A DNA stretch of 64,000 nucleotides from Siderastrea radians. Lineage: Eukaryota; Cnidaria; Anthozoa; Scleractinia; Rhizangiidae. The notes under the pieces are model-generated. The model saw nothing but the letters and a program-made list of their open reading frames with translations, ran no database searches and had not been told where the DNA came from. Each line of letters starts with the position of its first letter. Position 1 is the stretch's first letter. This document shows positions 10,937-22,371 of this stretch, one piece after another. Position numbers and translations under genes: made by a program. Location of the stretch: assembly GCA_964017195.1 (NCBI GenBank), contig OZ024898.1, forward strand, positions 9,375,130 to 9,439,129. Direction: 5' to 3'.

Positions 10937-13900
10937 AGAAAGCCCAATGGGCATTTTAACCGGCCATTCTGACCCTCCCCACCCCTAGGTTTCACAAATG
11001 TTAGCGCGATCCTCTTTTTTACGAACCGGCGTGACGAAAAGTGTGATTGTGTGACACAATATTTTGACTATAGCGTTACCGGATGACGTAATGTTTAAAC
11101 TCTGATGACTCAGCTTATCTTTCTTATCGCTTTATTTGTGCTGAAAAACGCAAAATCACTCAAACGTTGAATGTCGATATGAATTCGTCCACAACTGAGA
11201 ATGCTCACACAGGGACGACGAAGTATTTACTGTTGTGCCTAGACCTTAAATACAAACAGTGAACATAGCAGTAGAATCAAAATATAACGCTTGAGCTCGA
11301 GCAGATCTTCAGAGTATGGGGCACGTGAAGGCATATCTCATGACGTGATGTTTACATCCAGTTTGCTAACCCGGTAATCCCCTTGCAAAAGTAAACAAGC
11401 GAGCGGGGACGAAAGTCGCCCACGTCTTTGAAAGCTAACGCGCCTGTCGAGCCGCAATCGATTTCGCGCTCACTCGCCTGTTTTTCTTTTCCTTCACTAT
11501 CTATCTCTGAACGGAAAGTGAGACTGCTCGTAGCCTTTAGCGAACACCACACGCAAACCACACAAATCCGTTGATAATATTCAGATATTTTCGTTCTTTC
11601 AATGCAAAAAGACTCGTAACAGCTGCCTTATTAATTAATCTCCTTATTAATGACGATTCCTTCGTATCAACTTCTCGCCTCAAATAAACACTCATTTCTC
11701 TCCGTTCACAAGAACTATCATGTACTGATGGTGCAATCAACTAATATTGCATCATCATACTAGTACCAATTCCTTCTCTTCCTAGCCCACGCCGGCAAAA
11801 CGCAACTGTCCTTTTTGTCCGCTGCGAAATACAAGTTAGCCAATCAGAAACCTTACAATCCACTTCGCAAATCACCCCCCCCCCCCATAAAACGCCAAGG
11901 GAAACTGCCTCTCACGCAAAACGCAACTTTCAAAGCAAATCACATTCACAGAAGCGTGATATGCTCCTGACATTCACAAATCCTTCTGACTCCCACATTT
12001 TTACACCCCTCAAAATGTCAATCCCAATAAAAAAACTCCTGATCAGACAACACAGCCAATTTCGCATTCAATCCTATTTTCGCATTCAATCCTATCAAAA
12101 ATAATGCACGCGCAAGATTAGTGGCGCAAGAAGTTCTTGTGCCGCAAGAACACGCAAGCCCGCGCAAGAAGTGAAAGTGCTAGGTTTTTGCAGTTTACCC
12201 GCAAGAACATTCGAAACGCAAGAAGTTGAAAATCTAGCCGCAAGAAGTTACTAATGTTACCGCAAGCCGCAAGAGGGCGCAAGAAGTACTGAGGGTCCAG
12301 CCGAAGAAACTTGTAGTGCTCGTGTTAGTGTGAGGTATTGCAAAAGTAATGAGGGCGAATCTCGCGCTCTATTCTCTTTGAAATATCACCGAGCTTTCGA
12401 GCGATTTTTCGCCGTGTTGGCGTGTTGGTGCGACAATTCGCCAAGTCAAGCGAAAGTTCACAAGGCTAATAAAAAAATCAAGGAAGCAAATGTTCGAACA
12501 ACCGAAGTATCGAAGAAAATTCACATCACGAAATGGAATATCCGCCAGCTTTCCGACTGCAAGATAAACACCCGGTAAACATGATCTCCGGCACATGACA
12601 AAACATGAACAATTTTTTTAAGCGTGTCTCAGATACAGTGATACGGGTTCAACTCAGAACTGACTCAATTCAGTTTTTTATTCCATCCAAGAAATAGAAA
12701 CAAAAAGGTCCAAAAGCTATAATTGTGGCAAACTGCGCGAACTCTTCTTTGACAGGCAAGACAAAACAAGACTTACACATGCAGGAGGTCATGCCATCTC
12801 GTGGGTGAAGTCATCAAGAATCCCTGCATCTTTACCAGTTTAATTTCCCAGCAGAAAAGGGATACTCGAAGAAATAGCATAGACATATGATTTCAACTAC
12901 ACATTCGCCTTTCGACACAGCTTGCTGCCCGGGGCTTGCTGTCTTGACGGCTTAGAGAACTGCTCATGCATTGCGTTACAAAATGTCATTCAAGCAAATC
13001 ATACGAAATTTGCATACGGCAGATTTGTGTTTACACAGGTTAGAATTGACGTGCCGAATTCCTTTCAGATCGCGGAGTTTTAGTTTCCTTCGGACTTTTT
13101 TGGTTTACTTCGAAGATTTAAAATGTGATATCGACTTCAGCGTAATGAGTGGAACTATGTTTACAAACATAATGTGTTTTTCCAATTAAGACTTCGGGTA
13201 TTATTTCTTCTCATCTGAGTGACCATGTTCATTTCTCACACTTGTGAGCGCAACTAATTAAAAGTATTTGTCCGAGTTTAATATGTTGGTGGAAGTACAG
13301 CAACACTGAACAGGTGAATGTCGGTTCTTTAATAATGTGACTGATCGACTGTGCTTTGCCATTGTTCCTCATTTAAGTGAAATAAATCGAGCGAAATCTT
13401 TCGCGCCGCTAAGCGTACCGCATGTCTGGGACTCCGGGACACATAAACAATAACATACGCGTGCTTCGTTTGAGTCTCGTTTCTCCCTAGCCGTTAAAAA
13501 ATAACATAGAAGGCGACCAGTGTCAAATTCAGAACCTAGTGAACTCTTAATCGGATAAAAAATTCTAAACCGAAGAAAAAAACTTACAAGGGACCAAATG
13601 AACAACTGATTGCAAGTTACAAAGGCAGCCAATTTCGAACGTGCATTGCGCTACAAAGTGGTCTCTTTTTTACCTTCTCCGGGTTCCGGGTTTTTAAGAT
13701 GTTAGCGCAAAGACGTTCTTGCGCTTACTTGCGGTCCAGATATCTTACCACAAAGAAGTTCTTGCGGTTTTAACTTCTAAACGCAAAGACGTTCTTGCGG
13801 CTTGCAGTATTCAAGCGCAGGCATCCTGCAAGTAGCCGCAAGAAGTTCTCGGCTTGCGGACGCAAAAAGAAGTTCTTGCGCGTGCATTATTTTTGAGCTG

Positions 13901-14142
13901 TACTGTACAAAACAACCCCTCGCCGTTCATATCTTAAATACTGTAAATTAAAAGACAAAAACATAGGAAGGTAACATTCAGAAGACTGACATGCGCATGC
14001 GTCTTGTATAAGACAGTACCGCTCTTGAGTACCCGTACCACAAGCTTTACAGCACTTTCTTCGTATGTTAAGCCAACTTGCTTTCACCAAAAACCGTGTC
14101 CATTTTATAAACCCGCGGTCGCCATCATGGCGACGGCCGGTT
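10937..14142. mobile_element. 3.2-kb insertion present in copy A only
   Basis: Copy B reads continuously across ACTAATACAACAATATTTTT, whereas copy A is interrupted after ACAACA and resumes at AACAATATTT. That gives a 4-base AACA duplication (10,933-10,936 and 14,143-14,146). The insert has no recognisable protein gene. It carries the nested 22-bp TIR element at 12,096-13,895. Whether it is one transposon or composite is not clear. Confidence 0.65.
12096..13895. mobile_element. Non-autonomous DNA transposon with 22-bp TIRs and CGCAAGAA subterminal repeats
   Basis: Perfect 22-bp terminal inverted repeats (12,096-12,117 and 13,874-13,895; motif AATAATGCACGCGCAAGA). Inside each end, about 200 bases are packed with CGCAAGAAGTT or its complement: roughly ten copies at 12,110-12,300 and a similar set at 13,690-13,880 in opposite orientation. 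The 1.4-kb middle encodes nothing recognised. No clear target duplication was seen. Confidence 0.7.
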
Positions 14143-15454
14143 AACAATATTTTTGCGCGGTTCAAGTCTATGTGGAAAAAGCAGATCTTAGTAAGGGCTA
14201 TCAGAATCCAAAAAGAAAATTGGGGGTAGCTACACATTTTTCAGAGATAATTGAGCTTAAACTTGGAAAGAAATTGCCATACATTCTTTGTATTTTAACG
14301 CTTTTTAGGAATCATGGTTGCTTAATTAACTCTGAAAATGCATGGTTACCCACATTTTTCTTTGCGGATTCCAATTACCCTTGCTACGATCTACTTTTCC
14401 CCTATAGTCATAACATTTGCAAAAATACATCTGTATTAGGAGGCACCGTCCTTAATTAACACTTAACTTTAAAAACACAGTGATGAAGTTTTGGTGTATT
14501 CAGCTGAAAAACCGCACTACTTTTAGTAAAGAATTTGACTGTTAGTTTTGAGACACAAAACTGTGGATTGATCGACAGAGTTGATAAGATAAATTGGGCA
14601 CCGTAAAGACATTGAGCCTAAATTTTAAATGACTATAAGAAAATGGCATTTTGCGTTGACATCAACGGCTTCTTATCTCAGTTATTCACTGTTGCTAAAA
14701 GGACCTAGCGAAACAATTACTTAACACAGGCGCTTACCTACCTCTTAATAGAAGTCTGAAGAGACGAATTGTTTTATATAAGATTTTGGGAAAAGTTGGG
14801 TAAATTAGCATGCAGAAGTCGAACTCCTTCCTAACTTTGATTAAAAAAAAAGTTTTAGTTGGTAAACTAATCTGGTTGACTAGCAAGAGTTCAGAAACGC
14901 ACGGATATTATGACCAAATATTAGTGAACTATTTGCTAAAAACTAAAACATTTCGTTCAAGCGCGAGAACTCGTAGCTCAACCATGTGAGAGAAAATTAG
15001 CTTTAATCGATTCCAAATGTCTTGAAACGTCAGCTCAATGATTGATCAAAACAGACTTCTATCGCTCAATGCGATTTACTTCTCTAAACTTTCTCCATTC
15101 CTTCAAGAGGACAACAAATAGATTGGAAATGCTTAAACGATGCGATAGCACTAATTATCGACAGCCACTAAAGTTTTTTAATGGACAACTCATCTTTGTA
15201 GGAAAAGTGTGCAGTCCGCTCTCCCGGGAAATCCTCTTTTGGGGCTTCCAGACGTAATGTACCGAATATGCTGGAAATGTATTACGTAAAAAGAGAAAAA
15301 AAAACACTATAATTTTGCAAGACTTCTATGATCCAATGGTATCGTAAAGATTGATAATACTGTAAATGGTTTGAACCCAGGAGTCATATCATAATTCGGT
15401 AAATTGTGATCGTCCGGGTGAGTGTAGTCCTGAGAAGGACTGTTTGAGGTGACA

Positions 15455-15501
15455 TTGACTGACGTTTCGACAACCTGAGCGGAAGTCATCATCAGAGTCA
15501 A
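15455..15501 (-). ncRNA. Hammerhead ribozyme, left arm
   Basis: Minus strand: stem I TTGACT/AGTCAA, CTGATGA, stem II GAC/GTC, GAAA, then CGTC at the cleavage position. The core is the same as the right-arm copy at 16,241-16,287. Stem III is minimal. Confidence 0.8.
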
Positions 15502-16240
15502 GTGAACTGTAAATCGTGAGGAGATGTTATAAATCTCTGGTCGTTGTCCTGATTGGTCGACGATCTCGTGATGTTATTGGTCGTCTGTCAGTTAAGCCGT
15601 GATGTTATTGGCTGTGAAGACTGTAAACGTGATTGGTGCGTTTCGATCCGTCTTTTGTTAGTCAAATGTCCGTTGGTCTATTGTTAGTCAAATGAGTCAG
15701 TTTGTCTATTGTTTGTCTGTCTTGTTATTGTCGGCAATCAGTCGTTTGTAAGGTGCAGGTAGCTGTTGGCAACGGTTCAGTGGTGTTTGTTCTAAGTTGG
15801 TAAACCAGCTTTCCAGAGTGATTCACAATCACATTGCCGAGCACCATTTAAAAACAAACCACAGAATCGACTGGGACTCTGCTGAATGCGTTACCTACAG
15901 TACGGACTACTATCAACGAATCACTCTGGAAAGCTGGTTTACCAACTTAGAACAAACACCACTGAACCGTTGCCAACAGCTACCTGCACCTTACAAACGA
16001 CTGATTGCCGACAATAACAAGACAGACAAACAATAGACAAACTGACTCATTTGACTAACAATAGACCAACGGACATTTGACTAACAAAAGACGGATCGAA
16101 ACGCACCAATCACGTTTACAGTCTTCACAGCCAATAACATCACGGCTTAACTGACAGACGACCAATAACATCACGAGATCGTCGACCAATCAGGACAACG
16201 ACCAGAGATTTATAACATCTCCTGACGATTTACAGTTCAC

Positions 16241-16287
16241 TTGACTCTGATGATGACTTCCGCTCAGGTTGTCGAAACGTCAGTCAA
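16241..16287 (+). ncRNA. Hammerhead ribozyme, right arm
   Basis: Stem I TTGACT (16,241-16,246) pairs with AGTCAA (16,282-16,287); CTGATGA is at 16,247-16,253; stem II GAC/GTC; GAAA at 16,274-16,277; CGTC ends at 16,281, the expected cleavage site. Confidence 0.83.
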
Positions 16288-18101
16288 TGTCACCTCAAAC
16301 AGTCCTTCTCAGGACTACACTCACCCGGACGATCACAATTTACCGAATTATGATTGATAATACTATTTGTTAACTTGAATCAAAGAAATGTTTTAAAACT
16401 TTTTAGGCTCCTCTCATGGCCAGGGATGTCAAGTGTACAGATTTTTTTTTCACACCCGATGAGTGGCATCGCAAGAGGATTCTTCTTTCTTTGTTAGGTT
16501 CCGGAGCACGGTTTAAATGCCTTTCAAGGGAAGATATAAGTAATTTAGTCTAGTGGGGATGTTTTTACGGCAACGTTATTTTTCTATGTAATGAGTACAC
16601 ATAAAAACAGCAGTTTTTGAACACTATAAAAATGGTCAAGGAAACGGTAAAACTAAAAGTCGCAAAAACTGCGTATTGGTGAAAAACGTTTAGGACCTTA
16701 AATTCCAGTCTGCTATTTCACACATTTATTTTGTTTTACGTAATGTCTTGCAGCTGCGCCTGCAAGTAAATTTGGACGAAACTCCTACGATGTCAAAGTG
16801 AAGTAGATTTAAACAACTGTCCAATTATCTTTTCCTCTTCACTTATTCCTTTTTTGTGGTAAAGTCGGTGGGATTATCAATTGCATAACGCTCGACGATT
16901 GAAAACAACTGTGAGAAATAATTTTAAAAAAGGAAAGGAAAATATTCGGACGTCCAGCTAGGCAACTCTTAACAACTTCAATGATATTTAATTTGCATTT
17001 AACGGCTTTACTGCAGATAACGGTCGGCATGTTTAAAGTTAAAAACAACCTGATGATAAGACGTGCTAGTTTCACTTAGACAACAAAGTGAGTTTTGAAA
17101 CTTCTGAAAGGTCAAATTAATGGATTGAGCCGATGATTTTAGGAAAGTTTGGGATTTTTAGGTGAAGAAAAACTGCTTCTTACTTAATCTTTGTTGCTAA
17201 GGTGGCCAAACAAAAAATACCTTTCAAATATGCACACCTGTTAACAGACTTCTTTGGGGCTAAATCGTCAGTTTTGGGGTTGATATTTTTTGTTTCATGC
17301 AAGCGCCTGACTTTGTAAGCAATGAGATGAAAGCGTTGATAGCATGAAACTATCAAAAAAACGGTAGAAAAAAATCATCATCGATATTTGCTTCACCGTA
17401 ATTAGTTATTTTGTTTTTGTTGAAAGATCCTCAATGCTTCATAACTAGCTGTTAGGACAAAACATCCTCAAACTTACGAATATTGTAATGAATTGCATAT
17501 ATATATAGTAATGTTAACCTCTCATGATAACAGCTAATAATCATCTAAATACTGCACTTTAAGAGTGAAAATTGAGCAAGAATAAGCTATCACTGATAGC
17601 AATGTTGGGTTAACATTACCAGGTTACCATTCAAAACTAATATAAATTTACTCAGTTGCAAGGTAGATTTGTTAATTCAAAAACAAAGAACTGTTATTGG
17701 TATTATAGACAGTATTGTTAATTCTTATACTACGAACCCTGCCGGTGTAAACTGACTAGCGTTTCTGTTAAGCGAAGAATTACGTTCTTGTTATTTATCT
17801 CGTAAGAATGTTCTTTTTTTATGACAACGACAACGACATTGTTGCGTTTATAGAATTTTAAAGTTCGAAATTTGAAAACTCTTATTTTTGCATATTTTGA
17901 ATGAAACCTGTTGAAACTTCGTTTCCTTTATATGGGTCTTTAGGTCACCAACTTTTCGAGTAATCTCGCCGAAAACGCAAATACTGTTACTTGGTAAAAC
18001 CATTGCCCCGTAATAAGGTAGGAGTTAAAACAAGAGGGGAAAAGACAAAAGAAAAACAAGCGAAAATCAAGATGTTAATAAAAAAAGAAAGTTAAGCTTA
18101 C

Positions 18102-18168
18102 CATTTTCACAAGCTGAGGCATATTTCAACAGCGTTGAGAAAATACAATATCGAAGAACAGAACCCAT
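18102..18168 (-). CDS. First coding exon: signal peptide of the PAN/EGF/discoidin gene
   Basis: The ATG at 18,168 opens MGSVLRYCIFSTLLKYASAC, a short hydrophobic secretion signal, and ends at the donor AATG|GTAAGC. The exon ends in phase 1 and joins cleanly to the PAN exon at 7,799, giving ACENGECRQL. The encoded protein is therefore signal peptide, PAN, EGF, cbEGF, cbEGF, discoidin, a secreted or cell-surface adhesion protein. The upstream flank (18,170-18,560) is shared with copy B. Confidence 0.8.
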
Positions 18169-18564
18169 GTTTTCCTTCGATCACAGTTGCATTGAAAGAA
18201 TGCAAATTGTTAGCTGTCTGGAGAAACTTATTACCTGAACCACCAGTCACGACTTGATTGCAGTTTATTAAGTTCAGCCAATGGAAATACGTTTCGAGTA
18301 AGTTCCCGTTTCAAATTGCCAGCTGCCTCAAGCATTGTTAAGAGCTTATTTTACTACGCTCGTTATTGTTTTTTAAAAGCAATGGCTTTAAAATCTTAAT
18401 GACAGAAAGTCGTCATTTTTTCCAATATGTAAGGTAAGCACCAACAAAAAAAACAAAAACAAAAAACCGAGGACTAAAATACTATTTGTTTTAAGGCTCT
18501 ACTAAAACTACCAAGGTTTTCCTGATATGAAAAGTTACAGAAGCATTTAATCGCCAAAATCAGG

Positions 18565-19352
18565 TTACCAATTCTCCTTACCAGTGTACATATTTTTCTT
18601 ATGGTACCAGTAAAGAGAACATCTCTGCGCAGTAAGATGGTTCTGGGTGATCATTTCGTTAGTTATCATTCCCCGTATGGTTGTTGATGCATCAGTATTA
18701 CAAAGAGAAATATTTTCCTGCTTCGTATTTTCAGTTGCATGTTGCAATAAAAGTACTGCTACCGAGCCACATGACATAATTTAACTTGCCTTTACTTGAA
18801 AAACGAGCCTTTTATTTTGGATAATGTTTTTCACGTACTTTAATTTGTGCCACTTTTGAGCTTTCCCTCCTTCTACGCTTGTTGTTCCGCGCACAAACAA
18901 GGACATTTGCCAAAGAAAATTTGTTCACTCATGTACACGTTTAAATCATTTGTCATAGTTACCAATTCTCCTTACCAGTGTACATATTTTTCTTATGGTA
19001 CCAGTAAAGAGAACATCTCTGCGCAGTAAGATGGTTCTGGGTGATCATTTCGTTAGTTATCATTCCCCGTATGGTTGTTGATGCATCAGTATTACAAAGA
19101 GAAATATTTTCCTGCTTCGTATTTTCAGTTGCATGTTGCAATAAAAGTACTGCTACCGAGCCACATGACATAATTTAACTTGCCTTTACTTGAAAAACGA
19201 GCCTTTTATTTTGGATAATGTTTTTCACGTACTTTAATTTGTGCCACTTTTGAGCTTTCCCTCCTTCTACGCTTGTTGTTCCGCGCACAAACAAGGACAT
19301 TTGCCAAAGAAAATTTGTTCACTCATGTACACGTTTAAATCATTTGTCATAG
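18565..19352. repeat. 394-bp tandem direct duplication
   Basis: Units 18,565-18,958 and 18,959-19,352 look identical by eye, including the open frames across them, which points to a recent duplication or an assembly artefact. Copy B has a single, altered unit (26,630-27,020). The region lies upstream of the signal-peptide exon and downstream of the decayed GPCR. Confidence 0.9.
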
Positions 19353-19442
19353 GAAATTTGCTCGTGTGGACCGGGCTTAAGCGAAAGGTTGCTACGGCAT
19401 CGCCGTGCGACATCTAAAACATTACGTGGGAAACGCCCACCA

Positions 19443-20574
19443 AATGTGGGCTGTTCACTCAAGTTCTTCATCAACCTCCTGAATCGGTGATAGGCGTCTC
19501 TTCTGGAAATTCACCCCAGTTCGTCGGGTGATCCCACGCAATCTTTCATCCTGGTATTGGGTGGCTTGTGATGCTGCCATTTTTGGACGGGAGTCTTCCG
19601 TGGCGAGGTTGGCATCGCTTCGTAAATTGTTCATGGTGACCACTTCTTTAGCGATGTGGATAGATTTTTTTATAAGTCCAGTCACCTCAACACAGTTTTA
19701 GCCCGTTTCGGAAGTCCCTTTTTCGGATGGAATAGATGTTTGGGTTACATATTGTGCTGGCCGTGAAGATACAAGTCTTGACCTGAACCACTTCGGCGGG
19801 AACTTTAATGCTTTTGACGAACTGACGAAGAATACCAACAAAGTATGCGGGAACAAAACACATCACAAACGCGCAAATTATAATAGTCATGTCGACAGCT
19901 GCTTTTCGTTCTTTCTTTCTTTTTGCCATCTCTTGCTGCTGGCTTTCGGAACCTGCAAGGCTTCCTATTTGAACCGCTAAGGCTTCGATCTGTCTTTTGG
20001 CCGTCTTGTAAACCGACCAGTTAAGGAACACGATCATAAGAAATGGAACGACAAAGGAGGCGATGGATACAAGAATTGCATTCCGTCCCCTTACACCACT
20101 TTGTACCGTCCATCCTTGTTCGCAGTAGATAACTTCTGGATTGTAATCGTACCTTTCAACAAAACCTAAGATTGGACCAATGGAAAATATAATGGGAATT
20201 GTCCAAATAAGAACTATAAACACCACTCTGGATTTGGTAATCGCGCCCGTGTATGTCAAAGGTGACTTGACTATCGCACTGTATCGTTCATAAGACACTG
20301 CCACCAGGAGGTAAAAGTATCTCGCAAAGAATGCATTGAGAAGGCACATTGTTTCGCCATATGGCCATCTTTCTTGTGCTATGCTTGCGATGCGGAATGA
20401 GTTGACAAGGATTAAGAACAGAAAGTATGACAATGCGAGGCTGGCGAGAAGAATATAGCGCATGACATGGAATCTGCTTTCTAAGACGATTGTCACTATT
20501 ACAAGTAAATTACCAGGAAGACCGATGGCATCGAAAAGAGCGTGGACTGCTGAAAGGGCTTGAAAGAAAACCAC
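19443..20574 (-). pseudogene. Decayed rhodopsin-like GPCR
   Basis: A minus-strand paralogue of the intact receptor at 40,738-41,874. The frame is open for 295 codons from MVFFQALSAVHALFDAIG through TM7 (NPNIYSIRKRDF), then breaks by a small deletion before the C-terminal tail, which continues in another frame at 19,685-19,455. There is also a 5-codon deletion in TM3 (RYFYL then VAVSYERY), and the conserved TM2 Asp is changed to Tyr (LALSYFLFL). Losing the sodium-site Asp and part of TM3 makes a working receptor unlikely. Confidence 0.8.
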
Positions 20575-20579
20575 GTTGG

Positions 20580-21590
20580 AATTGAAACTGCCTCGAGAAG
20601 AAATCTTGCGCGTTTAGTGCTTTGAGGCAGATGTGATGGGTTTTATGTTCTGACGACAGTATTTGCATTTGAAAAAAATCAACAAACCACCGAATTCAGT
20701 TTGAACAAAAACAGGACAAGGTCATGACGTAGCATAACTATTCTACAATTCAAACTTTTAATTAATTTCCTTAGATGGATCAGGGTTCGAAAACCTCAGT
20801 TGAAATCCCGCTAATGAACTTGACGGGAAATTAGAGACCAGATGACGTAGGCTGATCATAAATACGTGTAAAAATGTCACGAAAATTTTGGTCATAATTC
20901 AAAAGTTTTGTATATCGATAAGAGATAAATTATGGAAATTAGGAATTGGTCATATTTTAGATAACTGCATGGGTTTATGTCGGTCGCGCCTTTTTCCTTG
21001 CCTAAAACGTTTTCGATTTATTTAAGACCACATCTTACCTGGGCATGTTCTCAAAAACGAAAATTAAGAAATTTCGGATAACTGTACGAGCATATGTTGA
21101 TGGGGCCTTTTACCTTGGGTAATTTTTTCTTTTATTTCTTTCTCCTTTGAGCATTGTGTCTTAATTTCGATGAACTCCAATTTCAGCCATCTTTGTTTCT
21201 TGGAGTCCTTGTTTTTTCGAGATCGTCAACACAAGTCTCAATTCAGCAAAAGTTTTAAAGAAATGATATCGTTTGGCTGATTTTTGATTTTCCTTTTTTC
21301 TCATGGTGCTCTTTTTACATGTTAAAAACTTGGCTGACATTGTTTGCTAGTTTTATTTTCTCACTTATTTTATAAGTTGCAGCTTGTTGTGCTTTATCGT
21401 AATTTTGAGCAGGTGTTTGAAATAGAAACGGAATATAAACCAAAATTATAATTCCTATTCTTCTGTATGTGTTGCTCTTGAATGTAATGGTAAGAGTGTC
21501 AAGATGCTCTTCGAAGATGCTTTTCTTCTTTATTTTTCTCTCGTTTTCTCGATGTATCACATATAGGTTACTTTGATTTAAGACCTGCAT
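20580..21590. other. GPCR upstream flank shared with paralogues
   Basis: Non-coding DNA upstream of the decayed GPCR. Blocks recur upstream of the intact gene (41,880-43,270) and of the split pseudogene (37,640-38,600), for example ATAAATTATGGAAATTAGGAA. The flank was duplicated together with the receptor. Confidence 0.6.
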
Positions 21591-22371
21591 GTTTAAATTA
21601 CAGGTTATTCGAATTCCGTGCAACAGTCTACAGAAAGAAGACTATGAACCCCGCGACGAGAGAATTCGAAGATTGCCTAGCCGGGCTAGTATCAACCAAA
21701 ACGTTGAAAAGAAAAAGCCGTTTAGATTCTCAATGAAAATGTGCATGAGGCAAACAACAGTGCGAAACCTACTTTACAGAAGCCTATACGTCGTCTACTC
21801 GTTTTTTATGTACGTAAAATATGTTATGTTTGTAAGAAATATGTTTTTCATGTACACGGGCCCATGAGCTTCTAGCTTTACTCTAAACGAGTGTAAATAA
21901 AATTGCTGCCCCCCCCCCCACCCACTCCAACCCCCTCCCTCAAGGCATTGCCACATCAGTAAACTTTTTCTGCATCTTTAGCATTGTTTAGGCTGTGAAC
22001 AGGTTGGTAGAAGATGTTGGAGAAGGAAAATTTACCGCGTGCACCATGAAATCTGAAAGACTTGACCACGACGTACCCCTCCCTCCTCCTATGGATTGGC
22101 CAGTGTGGACTGGGTAGCATTCCGAGGCTCGCCGCGAGGAGGCCTGGTAGGCATACAGCTGATAGAGGATTGGTGGGAAGGAACTCCGTGCAACCTTAAC
22201 ACACTGCCCCCGGTAAGACATTTCATGTGATTAACATAGAGTAGTATAACGATTTAACAAGTATTAGCTACGTAAAAAAGCGCGAAATCGACGTTTTCTA
22301 ATTTTCTCGTAAATTTGTCTAGAATTTTTTCTTCAGACTTTAACAGGACTTTTTCTCAGGAAAGGATGCTC
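21591..22371. other. Intergenic, no gene seen
   Basis: Between the GPCR flank and copy B. It contains a poly-C tract near 21,909. The open frames 21,589-21,867 (plus) and 21,988-22,221 (minus) show no recognisable domain. Confidence 0.5.

Larger units (their letters stand above)
15362..16352. mobile_element. Penelope-derived inverted-repeat element
   Basis: A near-perfect palindrome: left arm about 15,385-15,826 and right arm about 15,919-16,350, spacer about 90 bases. It is flanked by a 12-bp direct repeat ATTGATAATACT (15,350-15,361 and 16,353-16,364) and absent from copy B at the same site. The centre encodes the family's typical C-terminal tail (HHLKTNHRIDWDSAECVT, then PLNRCQQLPAPYKRLI), here as a remnant at 15,797-16,036. 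Both arms contain intact hammerhead motifs. Insertion after the segmental duplication is the simplest reading. Confidence 0.85.
10505..19445. repeat. Segmental duplication, copy A
   Basis: Collinear with 22,372-27,117 (copy B): both start at TCGGACAGATATTCCAGGGC and both end at GGGAAACGCCCACCAAATGTGG. Copy A is longer because it holds a 3.2-kb insertion (10,937-14,142), a 1-kb Penelope-derived insertion (15,362-16,352) and a 394-bp internal tandem duplication. It contains the intact signal-peptide exon and abuts the decayed GPCR. The same 3' flank also follows the intact GPCR at 40,560-40,735. Confidence 0.85.
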
